Source: a virus
IMG/VR virus record: IMGVR_UViG_3300034375_010637
Span: 1 to 37,699 of that record
Reading direction: 5' to 3' (one strand)
DNA: 37,699 bases
The position numbers were made by a program, and so were the translations under genes. Of this stretch, positions 7,326-15,200 are shown piece by piece. Position 1 is the stretch's first letter; each line of letters starts with the position of its first letter. The notes beneath the pieces were generated by a model that saw nothing but the letters and a program-made list of their open reading frames with translations, did not search any database and was not told the DNA's origin.

Positions 7326-8122
7326 TAGAAAGTATCTCCTGTATTTAATCCGCCATAATTATCAAATTCGCCATTTGCCGATTCTGTTTCGTTATCCGCA
7401 ACTAGTGCATCTCCGCAATCGGCCTCAGCTGCATCTTCTGTATTTATAAAGCTAGATAGGCTTCTTGTGCTTTCTAAAGCATCAAATACCTGGTTAACTT
7501 TATATGTACTATCTCCGAGCATGTTATCAATTCCTTGAGTCTCAAGATTAAGTCCTTCTTGGCCCACTGTATTTCTAACAAAGGCTTCTCTGTTGGGGGC
7601 AAGCCAGCGCCGGTCATTGCTACCTTCACGAAGTACCCACTTATTAAGAGAAGGTTCAGTAAAGCTTCTGCCTCTCTGATAGGAGCTCTTAGTCATAGAA
7701 CAACTAGATCTCCAGAAGCGATAAGCCTCTTCCCACTTAAGTCCGGTACTCGGGCTACCCTTAGCCGCCCATAGTTCTAATTGCTGCAAAGCTTTTTCTG
7801 CCGCTTCCTGAACTTGTGTACGAGGTCTTAATACATCAAGATAATATCTAGCAATTGTGGCCTGAGTTCTTCTATAAGAGCCCGCAATTAAAATCTTACC
7901 CTGAGGTGGTGCGCTATCAATGTAATTATTAATTAGCTGACCAGCATCATTTAGAGCTAGTTGGATCTTAGTTACATCTATACCGTTTCCGGTTGGATCT
8001 TCAATATTAGAAAGCTCTACGGCTTCTTGAAATCCAAAAACAGATATAAAATAATCTACTGTAGCTGGGGTACAATTATTTGCGACTCCGTATATGTCTC
8101 TAGGCGGTTGAGGACCTGGCAT
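7325..8122 (-). CDS. Mu gp36-like head-completion protein (DUF1320-type)
   Basis: Residues about 25-125 have the gp36/DUF1320 layout: ALNDAGQLINNYIDSAPPQG, a basic segment, then an IARYYLDVLRPRTQVQEA helix and LQQLELWAAKGS. In Mu-like phages this protein follows the major capsid gene and helps to complete the head-tail connector. The order here (capsid, endonuclease, gp36-like, gp37-like) is the same once the endonuclease is ignored. At 265 residues it is longer than Mu gp36. The extra C-terminal part, rich in Asn and acidic residues, is unrecognised. The late-type motif at 8147-8154 lies 24 bases upstream. Confidence 0.7.
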   Translation of the reverse strand: MPGPQPPRDIYGVANNCTPATVDYFISVFGFQEAVELSNIEDPTGNGIDVTKIQLALNDAGQLINNYIDSAPPQGKILIAGSYRRTQATIARYYLDVLRPRTQVQEAAEKALQQLELWAAKGSPSTGLKWEEAYRFWRSSCSMTKSSYQRGRSFTEPSLNKWVLREGSNDRRWLAPNREAFVRNTVGQEGLNLETQGIDNMLGDSTYKVNQVFDALESTRSLSSFINTEDAAEADCGDALVADNETESANGEFDNYGGLNTGDTF

Positions 8123-8143
8123 AAACTTATATCTTTCTTCCTT

Positions 8144-8812
8144 TTACTTTAAACAAAAAGGGCTGGGGAGAGGATTGCACCAGCTCAGGTATTTCTCATC
8201 GGTGGAGGGATTCCAGCCACTTCTAAATTTTTTATGTATTCCTATCAAGTTTGAAAGAGTAAATTTGCCGTTAGTTAATTTTTCTAGTTTTCTTGCCCCA
8301 GGCCTATTGTTATTATTCCAAAGTTCAAATAACTCTTTTGCTTCTTTCCAAACCGCTCTATTGCCCTTTCCATTTCGATTTTCCCATGGAGCAGTGCCGA
8401 ACATTCCATTTCTACTTCCTTTAAGTCCCCTGCCGTGCATAGGGTTATTTTTTCCGCTTAATCTCTTTTTCATTAAATCTTTCCACGCTTGAGTTTGATT
8501 AGGATTATATTCTCCAGTTGCAAACCCTACAGCTTGGGGGTTTTGGTTATATAACCAGTCTTGCCCCCAGTACGTCTTAATTATTTTATCCTCTATGCTC
8601 CTGTCTTTACAGTCTGCTTCGTGTTCTGATATCTTTAGCCAAAAGAACCTATCTGGCCTCTTAGACAAAGCACTATAAAAGTGTCCTCTAGCTTTCTTCT
8701 TTGAGTAGTAGATATGCTGTTTTATTCTTTTCTCTAGTGGCTGAAAAGTGCTTCCAAAATAGCACTTCCCATTATCTCTATCATGGGCCATGTAAATTAT
8801 CAATTTAGCCAT
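8144..8812 (-). CDS. GIY-YIG homing endonuclease with NUMOD3-like motifs
   Basis: The N-terminal GIY-YIG nuclease domain shows IIY (residues 5-7), YFG (18-20), the catalytic Arg around R29 in LEKRIKQH, and the metal-binding Glu around E74 in SIEDKIIKTYWG. After it come NUMOD3-like repeats, SGKNNPMHG (119-127) and KGSRNGMFG (131-139), and a C-terminal helix-turn-helix-like segment (KLEKLTNGKFTLSNLIGIHK). This is the usual design of phage homing endonucleases, which cut a cognate allele and spread by repair. It sits between the capsid gene and the gp36-like gene. Its last codons (CLK and stop) contain the late motif of the downstream unit. Likely expressed from its own late motif at 8838-8845. 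Confidence 0.88.
   Translation of the reverse strand: MAKLIIYMAHDRDNGKCYFGSTFQPLEKRIKQHIYYSKKKARGHFYSALSKRPDRFFWLKISEHEADCKDRSIEDKIIKTYWGQDWLYNQNPQAVGFATGEYNPNQTQAWKDLMKKRLSGKNNPMHGRGLKGSRNGMFGTAPWENRNGKGNRAVWKEAKELFELWNNNNRPGARKLEKLTNGKFTLSNLIGIHKKFRSGWNPSTDEKYLSWCNPLPSPFCLK
8147..8154 (-). promoter_or_regulatory. Putative late promoter motif GTTTAAAG
   Basis: Minus-strand GTTTAAAG lies 24 bases upstream of the gp36-like start. It is embedded in the last codons of the homing endonuclease (TGT TTA AAG TAA). It is preceded by a T5 run and a weak hairpin (GCTGG/CCAGC) that could act as a terminator for the endonuclease transcript. Confidence 0.6.
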
Positions 8813-8837
8813 GTTAATTGAATGCTGTGTTTATAAT

Positions 8838-8845
8838 CTTTAAAC
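8838..8845 (-). promoter_or_regulatory. Putative late promoter motif GTTTAAAG
   Basis: Minus-strand GTTTAAAG lies 25 bases upstream of the endonuclease ATG and directly after the T-run of the capsid-gene terminator. This forms a compact terminator-then-promoter unit. Confidence 0.6.
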
Positions 8846-8873
8846 AAAAAAAGGGCTAGTCCGAAGACTAGCC
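8846..8873 (-). terminator. Rho-independent terminator after the major capsid gene
   Basis: On the minus strand an 8-bp perfect stem (GGCTAGTC / GACTAGCC) closes a TTCG loop and is followed by C and T7. The loop is closed by a C-G pair, giving the extra-stable cUUCGg tetraloop in RNA. It lies 26 bases after the capsid stop codon. Confidence 0.92.
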
Positions 8874-8898
8874 ACTTTGTTAGGTTGTAGATAATATA

Positions 8899-9882
8899 TC
8901 AAGCAACACAGTTAGTGAGGATAGCGCCAGCGCCAACCTTACCATTTTGTCCCATACCGACGAGCTCGAAGGAACGCTCAACAAGGATGTCGCCCGTAAA
9001 TACTCTCCTCTCAATATTAAAACGCTCAGGAGTGGCGATAGGATAACCAGCAAGGGTGTAGGTGTATCCAAAGGCAGGGTTACCGTAGTTAGCATCCATT
9101 GCAGGAGAAAAACCATCGGTTGCACCAGAAGGCTGGTAGAAGAGAACGGCTACGTTGTTGTAGATGTTCTCAAGAGCACCAGTAGACTGGTTAAGCTTGA
9201 GACGACGTGCAACACGAATCTCGTCAAGACCGAAAATGTTGGCAAGAGTTGCCTCATTGACGAGTACTCCACGCTGCATGAAGTCTCTGATTCTCTTGTT
9301 ACGCTTGAGAGCGTTGAAAGAGTCAGGGCTGATAACCATCTTGTTAGGATAGGTACCGATCTGAGCGCGAACAGCTTCCTTAGCTTCATCGATTAGAACT
9401 TCGATGTCAGAGGTGGCCTGGTTGAACTGGTCAGCACCACTAGCGCGAGTAGCAAGGTCGAAGACACAGGAAGTTTCATATACGGTGGAGTCTGTGACGG
9501 CACCAGCAACGGTTACTTCCCAGGACTGCATGAGACGATTTGCAGCGTCCTTAGCAGCATATTGACGAAGGTCAATCTGAGCGGATCCATTCTTGGCTTC
9601 AGCAGCTACTTCCTCAGCAATTTCCCAGCTGATCGCTTCCTGACGGAGAGCGAACGAGCGTGTTCCGAACTCATTCTGGATCTTTTGGATATTAGTTCCA
9701 GGAGCACGGAGGAAGGACTGAGCAGCAAATGCTTCCTTACCAAAAACGAGTGTGCGACCAGCGCGAGTATTCATAGATACCGCGGGACCAAAAAATGTAG
9801 CTACGCCTTCAGCATTCTTGTAACCTTGGGCGAGTTGCGTAAGAATAGGGTCAATTACGCGTACCTGATCTAGATTCATCAT
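8899..9882 (-). CDS. Major capsid protein (HK97-fold type)
   Basis: The protein is about 327 residues and forms the icosahedral shell. Features typical of HK97-fold capsid proteins are an N-terminal extended arm (GPAVSMNTRAGRTLVFGKEAF), a helix-rich P-domain (AAKDAANRLMQSWEVTVAGA; IDEAKEAVRAQIGTYPNKMVISPDSFNALKRN), the IFGLDEIRVARRLKL segment, and a closing strand (RRVFTGDILVERSFELVG). The position after protease/scaffold and decoration genes, and before a strong terminator, fits the main virion protein. The start at 9882 has a good Shine-Dalgarno (AAAGGAG) 10 bases upstream; a second ATG follows immediately at 9879. No N-terminal propeptide is obvious. Bases look more GC-rich than in the neighbouring orphan genes. 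Confidence 0.88.
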   Translation of the reverse strand: MMNLDQVRVIDPILTQLAQGYKNAEGVATFFGPAVSMNTRAGRTLVFGKEAFAAQSFLRAPGTNIQKIQNEFGTRSFALRQEAISWEIAEEVAAEAKNGSAQIDLRQYAAKDAANRLMQSWEVTVAGAVTDSTVYETSCVFDLATRASGADQFNQATSDIEVLIDEAKEAVRAQIGTYPNKMVISPDSFNALKRNKRIRDFMQRGVLVNEATLANIFGLDEIRVARRLKLNQSTGALENIYNNVAVLFYQPSGATDGFSPAMDANYGNPAFGYTYTLAGYPIATPERFNIERRVFTGDILVERSFELVGMGQNGKVGAGAILTNCVA

Positions 9883-9904
9883 GATTAATATTCTCCTTTA
9901 GTTA

Positions 9905-10405
9905 TCAAGAAGCGCCTTCAGAACCAAGCTTGACTCTGATATACTGACCAGCGGTTGTGCTAGTAGAAGTATCAAGAGCGCGGCCAAGGATGAAGTTAGT
10001 ACCAGCACCACCAGAAGCAATGGCCTCACCGGAATCGGAAGCATATACAGGATCGTCAACAGTGAACGCAGTAGAGGTTGCGTCAACTTCAACGATTGCA
10101 ATGCCTTCAGTTACGATGGAGAGAAGACCCTGATAGAGGAATACTCCAGGCTTAGAAGGGGTAGTGGAAGGATTGAGTTGACCTTCATATACGACATTGG
10201 AGCCGTCGTCAACTTGATAGCCCTTGGCGGTGAGTTGTCCAGCACCAGGAGCATCATAAATAGAAACGCCAGCGGCGAAATCGCCGTCATTAGCGGGGTA
10301 TGCACCAGCACGAGTTACGAAACGGTGAGCAGCGATTGTATTGCTGGTCGACACGGTTTCGACATACTGGTGGTCAAAAGACATGTAACGTGGGTCAGTT
10401 GCCAT
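9905..10405 (-). CDS. Head decoration protein (DUF2190-like)
   Basis: The 166-residue product is a small, mostly beta, Gly/Ala-rich protein. Its C-terminal half (FTVDDPVYASDSGEAIASGG, then FILGRALDTSTSTTAGQYIRVKL) resembles the DUF2190 capsid decoration family, which binds the outer capsid surface and stabilises it. It lies directly between the protease/scaffold gene and the capsid gene, the usual place for a decoration protein. The start has AAGG about 9 bases upstream. It is co-transcribed with the sheath-to-capsid unit. Alternative: another small capsid-associated stabilising protein with no DUF2190 relationship. Confidence 0.7.
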   Translation of the reverse strand: MATDPRYMSFDHQYVETVSTSNTIAAHRFVTRAGAYPANDGDFAAGVSIYDAPGAGQLTAKGYQVDDGSNVVYEGQLNPSTTPSKPGVFLYQGLLSIVTEGIAIVEVDATSTAFTVDDPVYASDSGEAIASGGAGTNFILGRALDTSTSTTAGQYIRVKLGSEGAS

Positions 10406-10416
10406 TAGTATTTACC

Positions 10417-11712
10417 TTAGTTGTTGTTAATAACAAACTTAACAGCTGTTAAGTAATCGCATTCATTCTCTTCGGCGTAAGATAACGCATCAGCATGAAT
10501 GTTTGCGGTGTTTGGATCGTAAACGTATCCAGAAGCATTAGGCTCAACCGACTTCGATTGCTTAGGAGCAGAAGCTGGTGTTGCAAATTCTTCAAATGAA
10601 ACCATGGAAGGTAGCGACTCAAGTACTCCGCGCATGAAGTCAAACTGAGAGGCCTTTCCGGTTTCTGAGAAATTCACAGAGTTCTTATAATTAAGAGTCT
10701 CCATGAAGCGAACAAGGTCACCTTTAGGTACAACTTGTTCTGTGAGCTTTCCAGACTCATAAAGTCCTTCAGCAAACGAAGAAATCTCTTTCTCGCGAGC
10801 AAGCTTTCTTTGCTTATTAAGCTCTTCCTCGAGTTCGGCTACACGAGCGTTGAGGGTGTCAATGCTCTGATCTCCAATGGCTGCTTCGCCATGATCTAGA
10901 GATTCGGTAGCCAGAGGTGCAGCTTCTTCAGTGTGGTCAGCAGTCTTTTTCTTCTCTTCTTTAACCTCTTTGGCCATATCAAATTTCTCTTCTTCTTCTT
11001 CCTCTTCCTTTTCTTTTTCTTCTTCAGCGTTATCAACTACTTCTTCAGAGTGATCCGCTTCCTCTTCCTTCTTCTCTTCCTCTTCTTTTTCTTCCATTTT
11101 ATCTTCGGCATTATCAACTACTTCTTCAGCGTGATCTGCCTCTTCCTTTTTCTCTTCCTCCTCTTCCTCTTTCTTTTCCCCTTCCGCTTCAGCGTAGGAC
11201 ATGTTGTTCTCCATCATGGAGGTAGCTTGTTTTTTGAGAGCCAATGCTTGGAAGAGCTCGTCTTCCTCGTATTCGGCGGCTAGAGAGGCAATTTTCTTGT
11301 CGTTATCTTCCATTTCACCAGAGATATCTTCTTCGCCCTCCTCACCAGCAGGCTCTTCGCCTCCTTCTTCTTCAACAGGTGCTTCTTCTTCGCTAGAAGC
11401 TTCAGGGGCTTCTTCGCCACCTTCTTCCTCTAGACCCATATCATCGCTCTCTTCCTCTAGACCCATATCATCGCTCTCTTCCTCACCAGAGGCCTCAGGG
11501 GCCATCTCTTCTTTCTCTTCCTCGTCGTCTGCGTACTCCATCTGGTAGTCAGCAGGAGCTCCGGTTTCACTAACCTGGTTACCGGAGTCGTCATAAACTG
11601 TAGGCTTTCCGCCACCAATGTTGATATTGACGGTCATCGAACCCTCGGCATGATCAACATTCTGATCTACCGAGACCTCTTTGACTTTGTCAGAAATTTT
11701 CTTCTTAGTCAT
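10417..11712 (-). CDS. Proposed nested scaffold protein, in-frame within the protease gene
   Basis: An in-frame ATG at 11712 (MTKKKISDKVKEV) lies 26 bases downstream of an internal GTTTAAAG motif in the sense orientation (11739-11746). That spacing equals the one seen before known structural gene starts in this window. The product would be about 431 residues, containing only the acidic scaffold region, coiled coil and C-terminal segment, without the protease. By analogy with Mu gpZ, this is the form expected to be needed in excess. No Shine-Dalgarno is visible at 11712, as at several other late starts here. Another internal start at 11637 (after GAGGG) is possible. This is inference; the full-length fusion alone is the conservative reading. 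Confidence 0.35.
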   Translation of the reverse strand: MTKKKISDKVKEVSVDQNVDHAEGSMTVNINIGGGKPTVYDDSGNQVSETGAPADYQMEYADDEEEKEEMAPEASGEEESDDMGLEEESDDMGLEEEGGEEAPEASSEEEAPVEEEGGEEPAGEEGEEDISGEMEDNDKKIASLAAEYEEDELFQALALKKQATSMMENNMSYAEAEGEKKEEEEEEKKEEADHAEEVVDNAEDKMEEKEEEEKKEEEADHSEEVVDNAEEEKEKEEEEEEEKFDMAKEVKEEKKKTADHTEEAAPLATESLDHGEAAIGDQSIDTLNARVAELEEELNKQRKLAREKEISSFAEGLYESGKLTEQVVPKGDLVRFMETLNYKNSVNFSETGKASQFDFMRGVLESLPSMVSFEEFATPASAPKQSKSVEPNASGYVYDPNTANIHADALSYAEENECDYLTAVKFVINNN

Positions 11713-12264
11713 AGTAGAGTTGTTTGTTTCTAGGGCTTCTTTAAACGAAATAACGGTTTTGCCCGATTGAGGCACTAAATCAATGATTTTTTCGTCGTTA
11801 GCTTCACCTTCAGAAAAAGCAGATAAGCCTTTTACAGCAGGAATAGATACTAATCCAAGGTGGCGGAGTGCCAATTTGCCGGGGTGGGGGTTAGTTTCCG
11901 CCTCGGGTAAGTAGAAGGAGCTACTTACTTTTTTAAACACTCCGTCCTTAATTAGTTGTTCTGCCTTAGGGGTAAGTTCGACTTTACCCCAAAGCTTTTT
12001 ACCCTTTCTCCAAAGATTTTTTACCCAGCCTAATGCGGGGGTAGAATCAGTTTGATCATGGCCGATAATCAGAGGAGCTTCATGCTGCTCTGGAGAATAA
12101 GTTCCGACAACTTGATCTAAATCCTCCTCAGTAAACATCATCTTCTGCCCAGTGGAGCTGATCTGAGGACCAGCCTTGAACATCTCGATGTGCACAACCT
12201 TCTTAGGTTGTTGAGAAGATAGAGGTTCGTTTGAATTTAAAACTAATTCTTTATTATCGGTCAT
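10417..12264 (-). CDS. Mu gpI-like prohead protease fused to acidic scaffold
   Basis: Residues 1-150 match the Mu gpI protease family: APLIIGHDQTDSTPALGWVK with the candidate catalytic H69, then VFKKVSSSFYLPEAE with the candidate Ser at 114-116, and KLALRHLGLVSIPAVKG. The family processes scaffold and capsid proteins during head maturation. After a linker, residues about 250-460 are an extremely acidic Glu/Lys-rich low-complexity region. Within it are two copies of EEADHxEEVVDNAE and a duplicated EESDDMGLE. A coiled coil (VAELEEELNKQRKLAREKEI) and a conserved C-terminal segment follow. This scaffold part probably guides capsid assembly. In Mu the protease gene contains a separately expressed scaffold (gpZ); a similar nested product is proposed here at 11712. 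Confidence 0.85.
   Translation of the reverse strand: MTDNKELVLNSNEPLSSQQPKKVVHIEMFKAGPQISSTGQKMMFTEEDLDQVVGTYSPEQHEAPLIIGHDQTDSTPALGWVKNLWRKGKKLWGKVELTPKAEQLIKDGVFKKVSSSFYLPEAETNPHPGKLALRHLGLVSIPAVKGLSAFSEGEANDEKIIDLVPQSGKTVISFKEALETNNSTMTKKKISDKVKEVSVDQNVDHAEGSMTVNINIGGGKPTVYDDSGNQVSETGAPADYQMEYADDEEEKEEMAPEASGEEESDDMGLEEESDDMGLEEEGGEEAPEASSEEEAPVEEEGGEEPAGEEGEEDISGEMEDNDKKIASLAAEYEEDELFQALALKKQATSMMENNMSYAEAEGEKKEEEEEEKKEEADHAEEVVDNAEDKMEEKEEEEKKEEEADHSEEVVDNAEEEKEKEEEEEEEKFDMAKEVKEEKKKTADHTEEAAPLATESLDHGEAAIGDQSIDTLNARVAELEEELNKQRKLAREKEISSFAEGLYESGKLTEQVVPKGDLVRFMETLNYKNSVNFSETGKASQFDFMRGVLESLPSMVSFEEFATPASAPKQSKSVEPNASGYVYDPNTANIHADALSYAEENECDYLTAVKFVINNN
11425..11478. repeat. 27-bp tandem duplication in the scaffold region
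   Basis: Two identical 27-base units, 11425-11451 and 11452-11478, encode the 9-residue acidic repeat EESDDMGLE in frame. Recent slippage or unequal recombination in low-complexity DNA is the likely cause. Confidence 0.85.
11739..11746 (-). promoter_or_regulatory. Internal GTTTAAAG motif inside the protease/scaffold gene
   Basis: A sense-oriented exact copy of the late motif falls within codons for SFKEAL, 26 bases before the in-frame ATG at 11712. It could drive a separate scaffold mRNA, but one or two such 8-mers are expected by chance. Confidence 0.4.
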
Positions 12265-12269
12265 CAGGA

Positions 12270-15200
12270 TCAGATGGTTGTGTTATTGAGTAGATAATCA
12301 AATCTATCAACGTTTCTAGAGAAGGTATCCTGTACCTGAGCAACCTGACCAGCAGGTGTTCTAACTACAGTAACAACTAGACGCTCAAGAGTTGGCGATG
12401 TGGCCACATAAGCATCGAGTCTTAAAGTTCCATTTTCTAGGTCGGTTAAAGCGTTGTTTGCATCAGAGCAAACTACGAGATAAGCCTGTTCTGGTCTTGC
12501 ACCGAATAGAGCACCTTGACGATAGAGTTGACCCATCACCTGAGAGGCAATAGACTTGGCTCTGGAGTAAAGTGTTCCTGCAGAGTCGATCTGCTCGAAG
12601 AGGATATCGTCGAAGCTTCTCGATAAGACGTCAATAAGAACATTAAGGATTGCTCTGGTATTAACGAACTTAAAGAGCTGGTTGGAGCTCATTGTTCTTG
12701 CACCCCAAGCTACGATTCCTCTGTTAGGTAGGCTTCTAATTGGATTGAGGCCTAGAGGATAAGTAACTTCTTGCTGTTGAGCAGTGATATCGAAGCGAAG
12801 GTCGGTTGCGCCTCTTAGGGGATATCTTGCACCAGCAGGAGCTTGTTGGAATCCTTCGTTGTTGTATCTAGAACATGCAATACCGGCAATGTAAGAACTT
12901 GGAGGTACGAAACGACCGGCAAGGTTCTTGATGTAAGGAGCATAGTATGCGGCGTGACCGAAAGGTACACCAGCTGTTCTCTTGATATAGGCTAGTTCAT
13001 CTTGAACTTCGCTAAGGCTCTCTTCATCGGCTCCGCAGTCAATTAGAGCAATGTGCTGAGTACCAGAGATACCTTCGGTCTCTCCAAGCTTACCTTCAGC
13101 GGCTCTTAGAAGCGATTGAGTTACCTTAACTCTTTCTTCTCTAGCGCCACTCTTTGTCAATCCACCAACTTGAGATTTAAAGCTTCCGTATGCTTCAGGA
13201 GCAAAAAGGAAACCAGGCTGGTATAGACCAGATCCCATACCTTGCTCAATAGCATAAACGAAGTCCTGTGCTCTCGACTTAGCACTAAGCTTATAGTTAG
13301 CAAAGTCTGGGGCCTCTTCCAATGAGCCAATTCTCGCGATGTTAGTGTCCTTAATACCATAGCGGTTAAGTCCAGCAACAACAGGAGAAGGAATTCCGTT
13401 CTTGGAGGTGATCTTAAGTCTTAGGATGTAATCATGACGATAGAAACCATTAGCAGCAGAGCTGTCTAGGCTTACGGTTGTCGAAGATACAGTGAATGTA
13501 GGAGCGCTAGTAACAACAAATTGGTCGTCACGAGTAACAGCAGAAGCAACTTCAAAGCGATATCCGTTGATAACAACAGGATCCCCTTCATTGAGTTCTT
13601 CAGTGAACTTAGTAGCAACAGTGCGTAACTTGTAAGTTGCGCCAGTAAACGTTGTTGCTGCTGGGTTCTTAACAAGCATTGTAGTAGCATTATATACTTC
13701 TACTACTTCATAAGTTGCGCTATTAACTAAAATTCTAGTTCCAGGAGCCGCGATGGCTTGGAAATTAGTTCCGCTACCAGTAAGAACACCGACTGCCGTA
13801 AGGTCAGTAATATTACCGGCCACTTCATCAGAAACTGTACCCTGAATTGTTGTAGCACCAGAGGTAACTTCAACCGTTCCTGTAAGCTGTCTTCCGTCGT
13901 TGGAAGGTCTTAGAGCAGGGGTACCGGCTGTTGCTGGAGAAGTGCTGATAGCTAGTCCGTTGTTAGGGGCAAAGTTATTAGCTCCTAAGCCAGAATAGTC
14001 AACGGCAATAGATTCAACCTTATAGAACTCGTTGATATTCTTTTCTTCAAGAATCTCGTTAATAGAATCTCTTACGCTATTAGTAAGTTCAGAAGGATTA
14101 GCTCCGTTGGCAATAATGGCTCTGTTCTCGCCAGCAATATTTAGATAGAATACCTGAACTGTATCAGGAAGATATCCAGATCTTGTGATGTTGCTTCCTA
14201 CGCTAGTAGCAGATCCGTTAGGAACAGTTGCGCTAACAGCAAAAGCGGTACCAGAAGCATCCCACTGATAGTACTGAGATCCGATGTCAGGAAGGGCATT
14301 GTGGCCAAGCTTACCAACTCTTTCGTCAGTAGAAACGGCTACATACACATCATCAGGGATTACAGAAGCGCTAGCATAGACTTTTTGGTCAACAAGGAAA
14401 TCCTCAAGAGCCTGAGCAACTACACCTTGTACATCAGAATCTGTAACAGGGGCCGAATCAGCAACAGAACCACCAACAATATCCTTAGTTACGTTATAGA
14501 CAAGTCTACGTACTCTTACAACTATAGTTGCATTAGAGCCAGTAAAGTCAAGAATTGCCGCGGTATTTTGAGCGGGATCTTGAAGCTTAATTCTGTTATT
14601 AGCAGCATCAACTGTGTGAACTTTATAGACTGTGTTATAAGCAACATTACCAACACCGGCAATGTCTCCAGTTCCTACATAGTTACCAGCTCCAGGGTCA
14701 ATACCCTCAAATACAATTAAGTCACCTGCAGCAACGGCGTCAGTTCCAACGTCAAGAGCATCAATATCAACAAGGTTTACCCAACCTTCATTAGTACCGG
14801 CGCCTTGGTTATGCTGGAAAGAAGCTGTTCCGTTAGTATTAGTAGAAACAGAAGCGGCTTCGATAAAGTTACCTAATGCTCCACCAGATACATACTTAAT
14901 AGGTTCGTTAGTAGCTACGTCTCTAGAAGTACAGCGAAGAGCCAACTCTTTGATGGGAACATAAAAGTTAATGGTACCAGCATCAGTTGGTGTTGCATAA
15001 GCAGTATCAGAGATCTGATAAGCTTTAAAAGTGTCGATTTCAGGAAGAGATCTTACGTCTTTAGAATAAATTCTAAATGTTGCTTCTTTAGCCTCTTCTT
15101 CATCTTGCTCGATTCTGAAATAAGTTCCAAAATCGGGGTCGTTGTTCTTTAAATATCCAACAATATCAAAAGCGTTATCATTAGCATCAAGAGCAGTTGT

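Noticed and set aside
8947-9396. A 149-codon plus-strand frame antisense to the capsid gene
   Set aside because: The minus strand encodes a convincing capsid protein with a good Shine-Dalgarno; the antisense product has no family features.
10933-11283. A plus-strand frame rich in Phe and Leu resembling a membrane protein
   Set aside because: It is the complement of the Glu/Lys-rich scaffold tract (CTT/TTC repeats), so its hydrophobicity is an artefact of reading the purine tract backwards.
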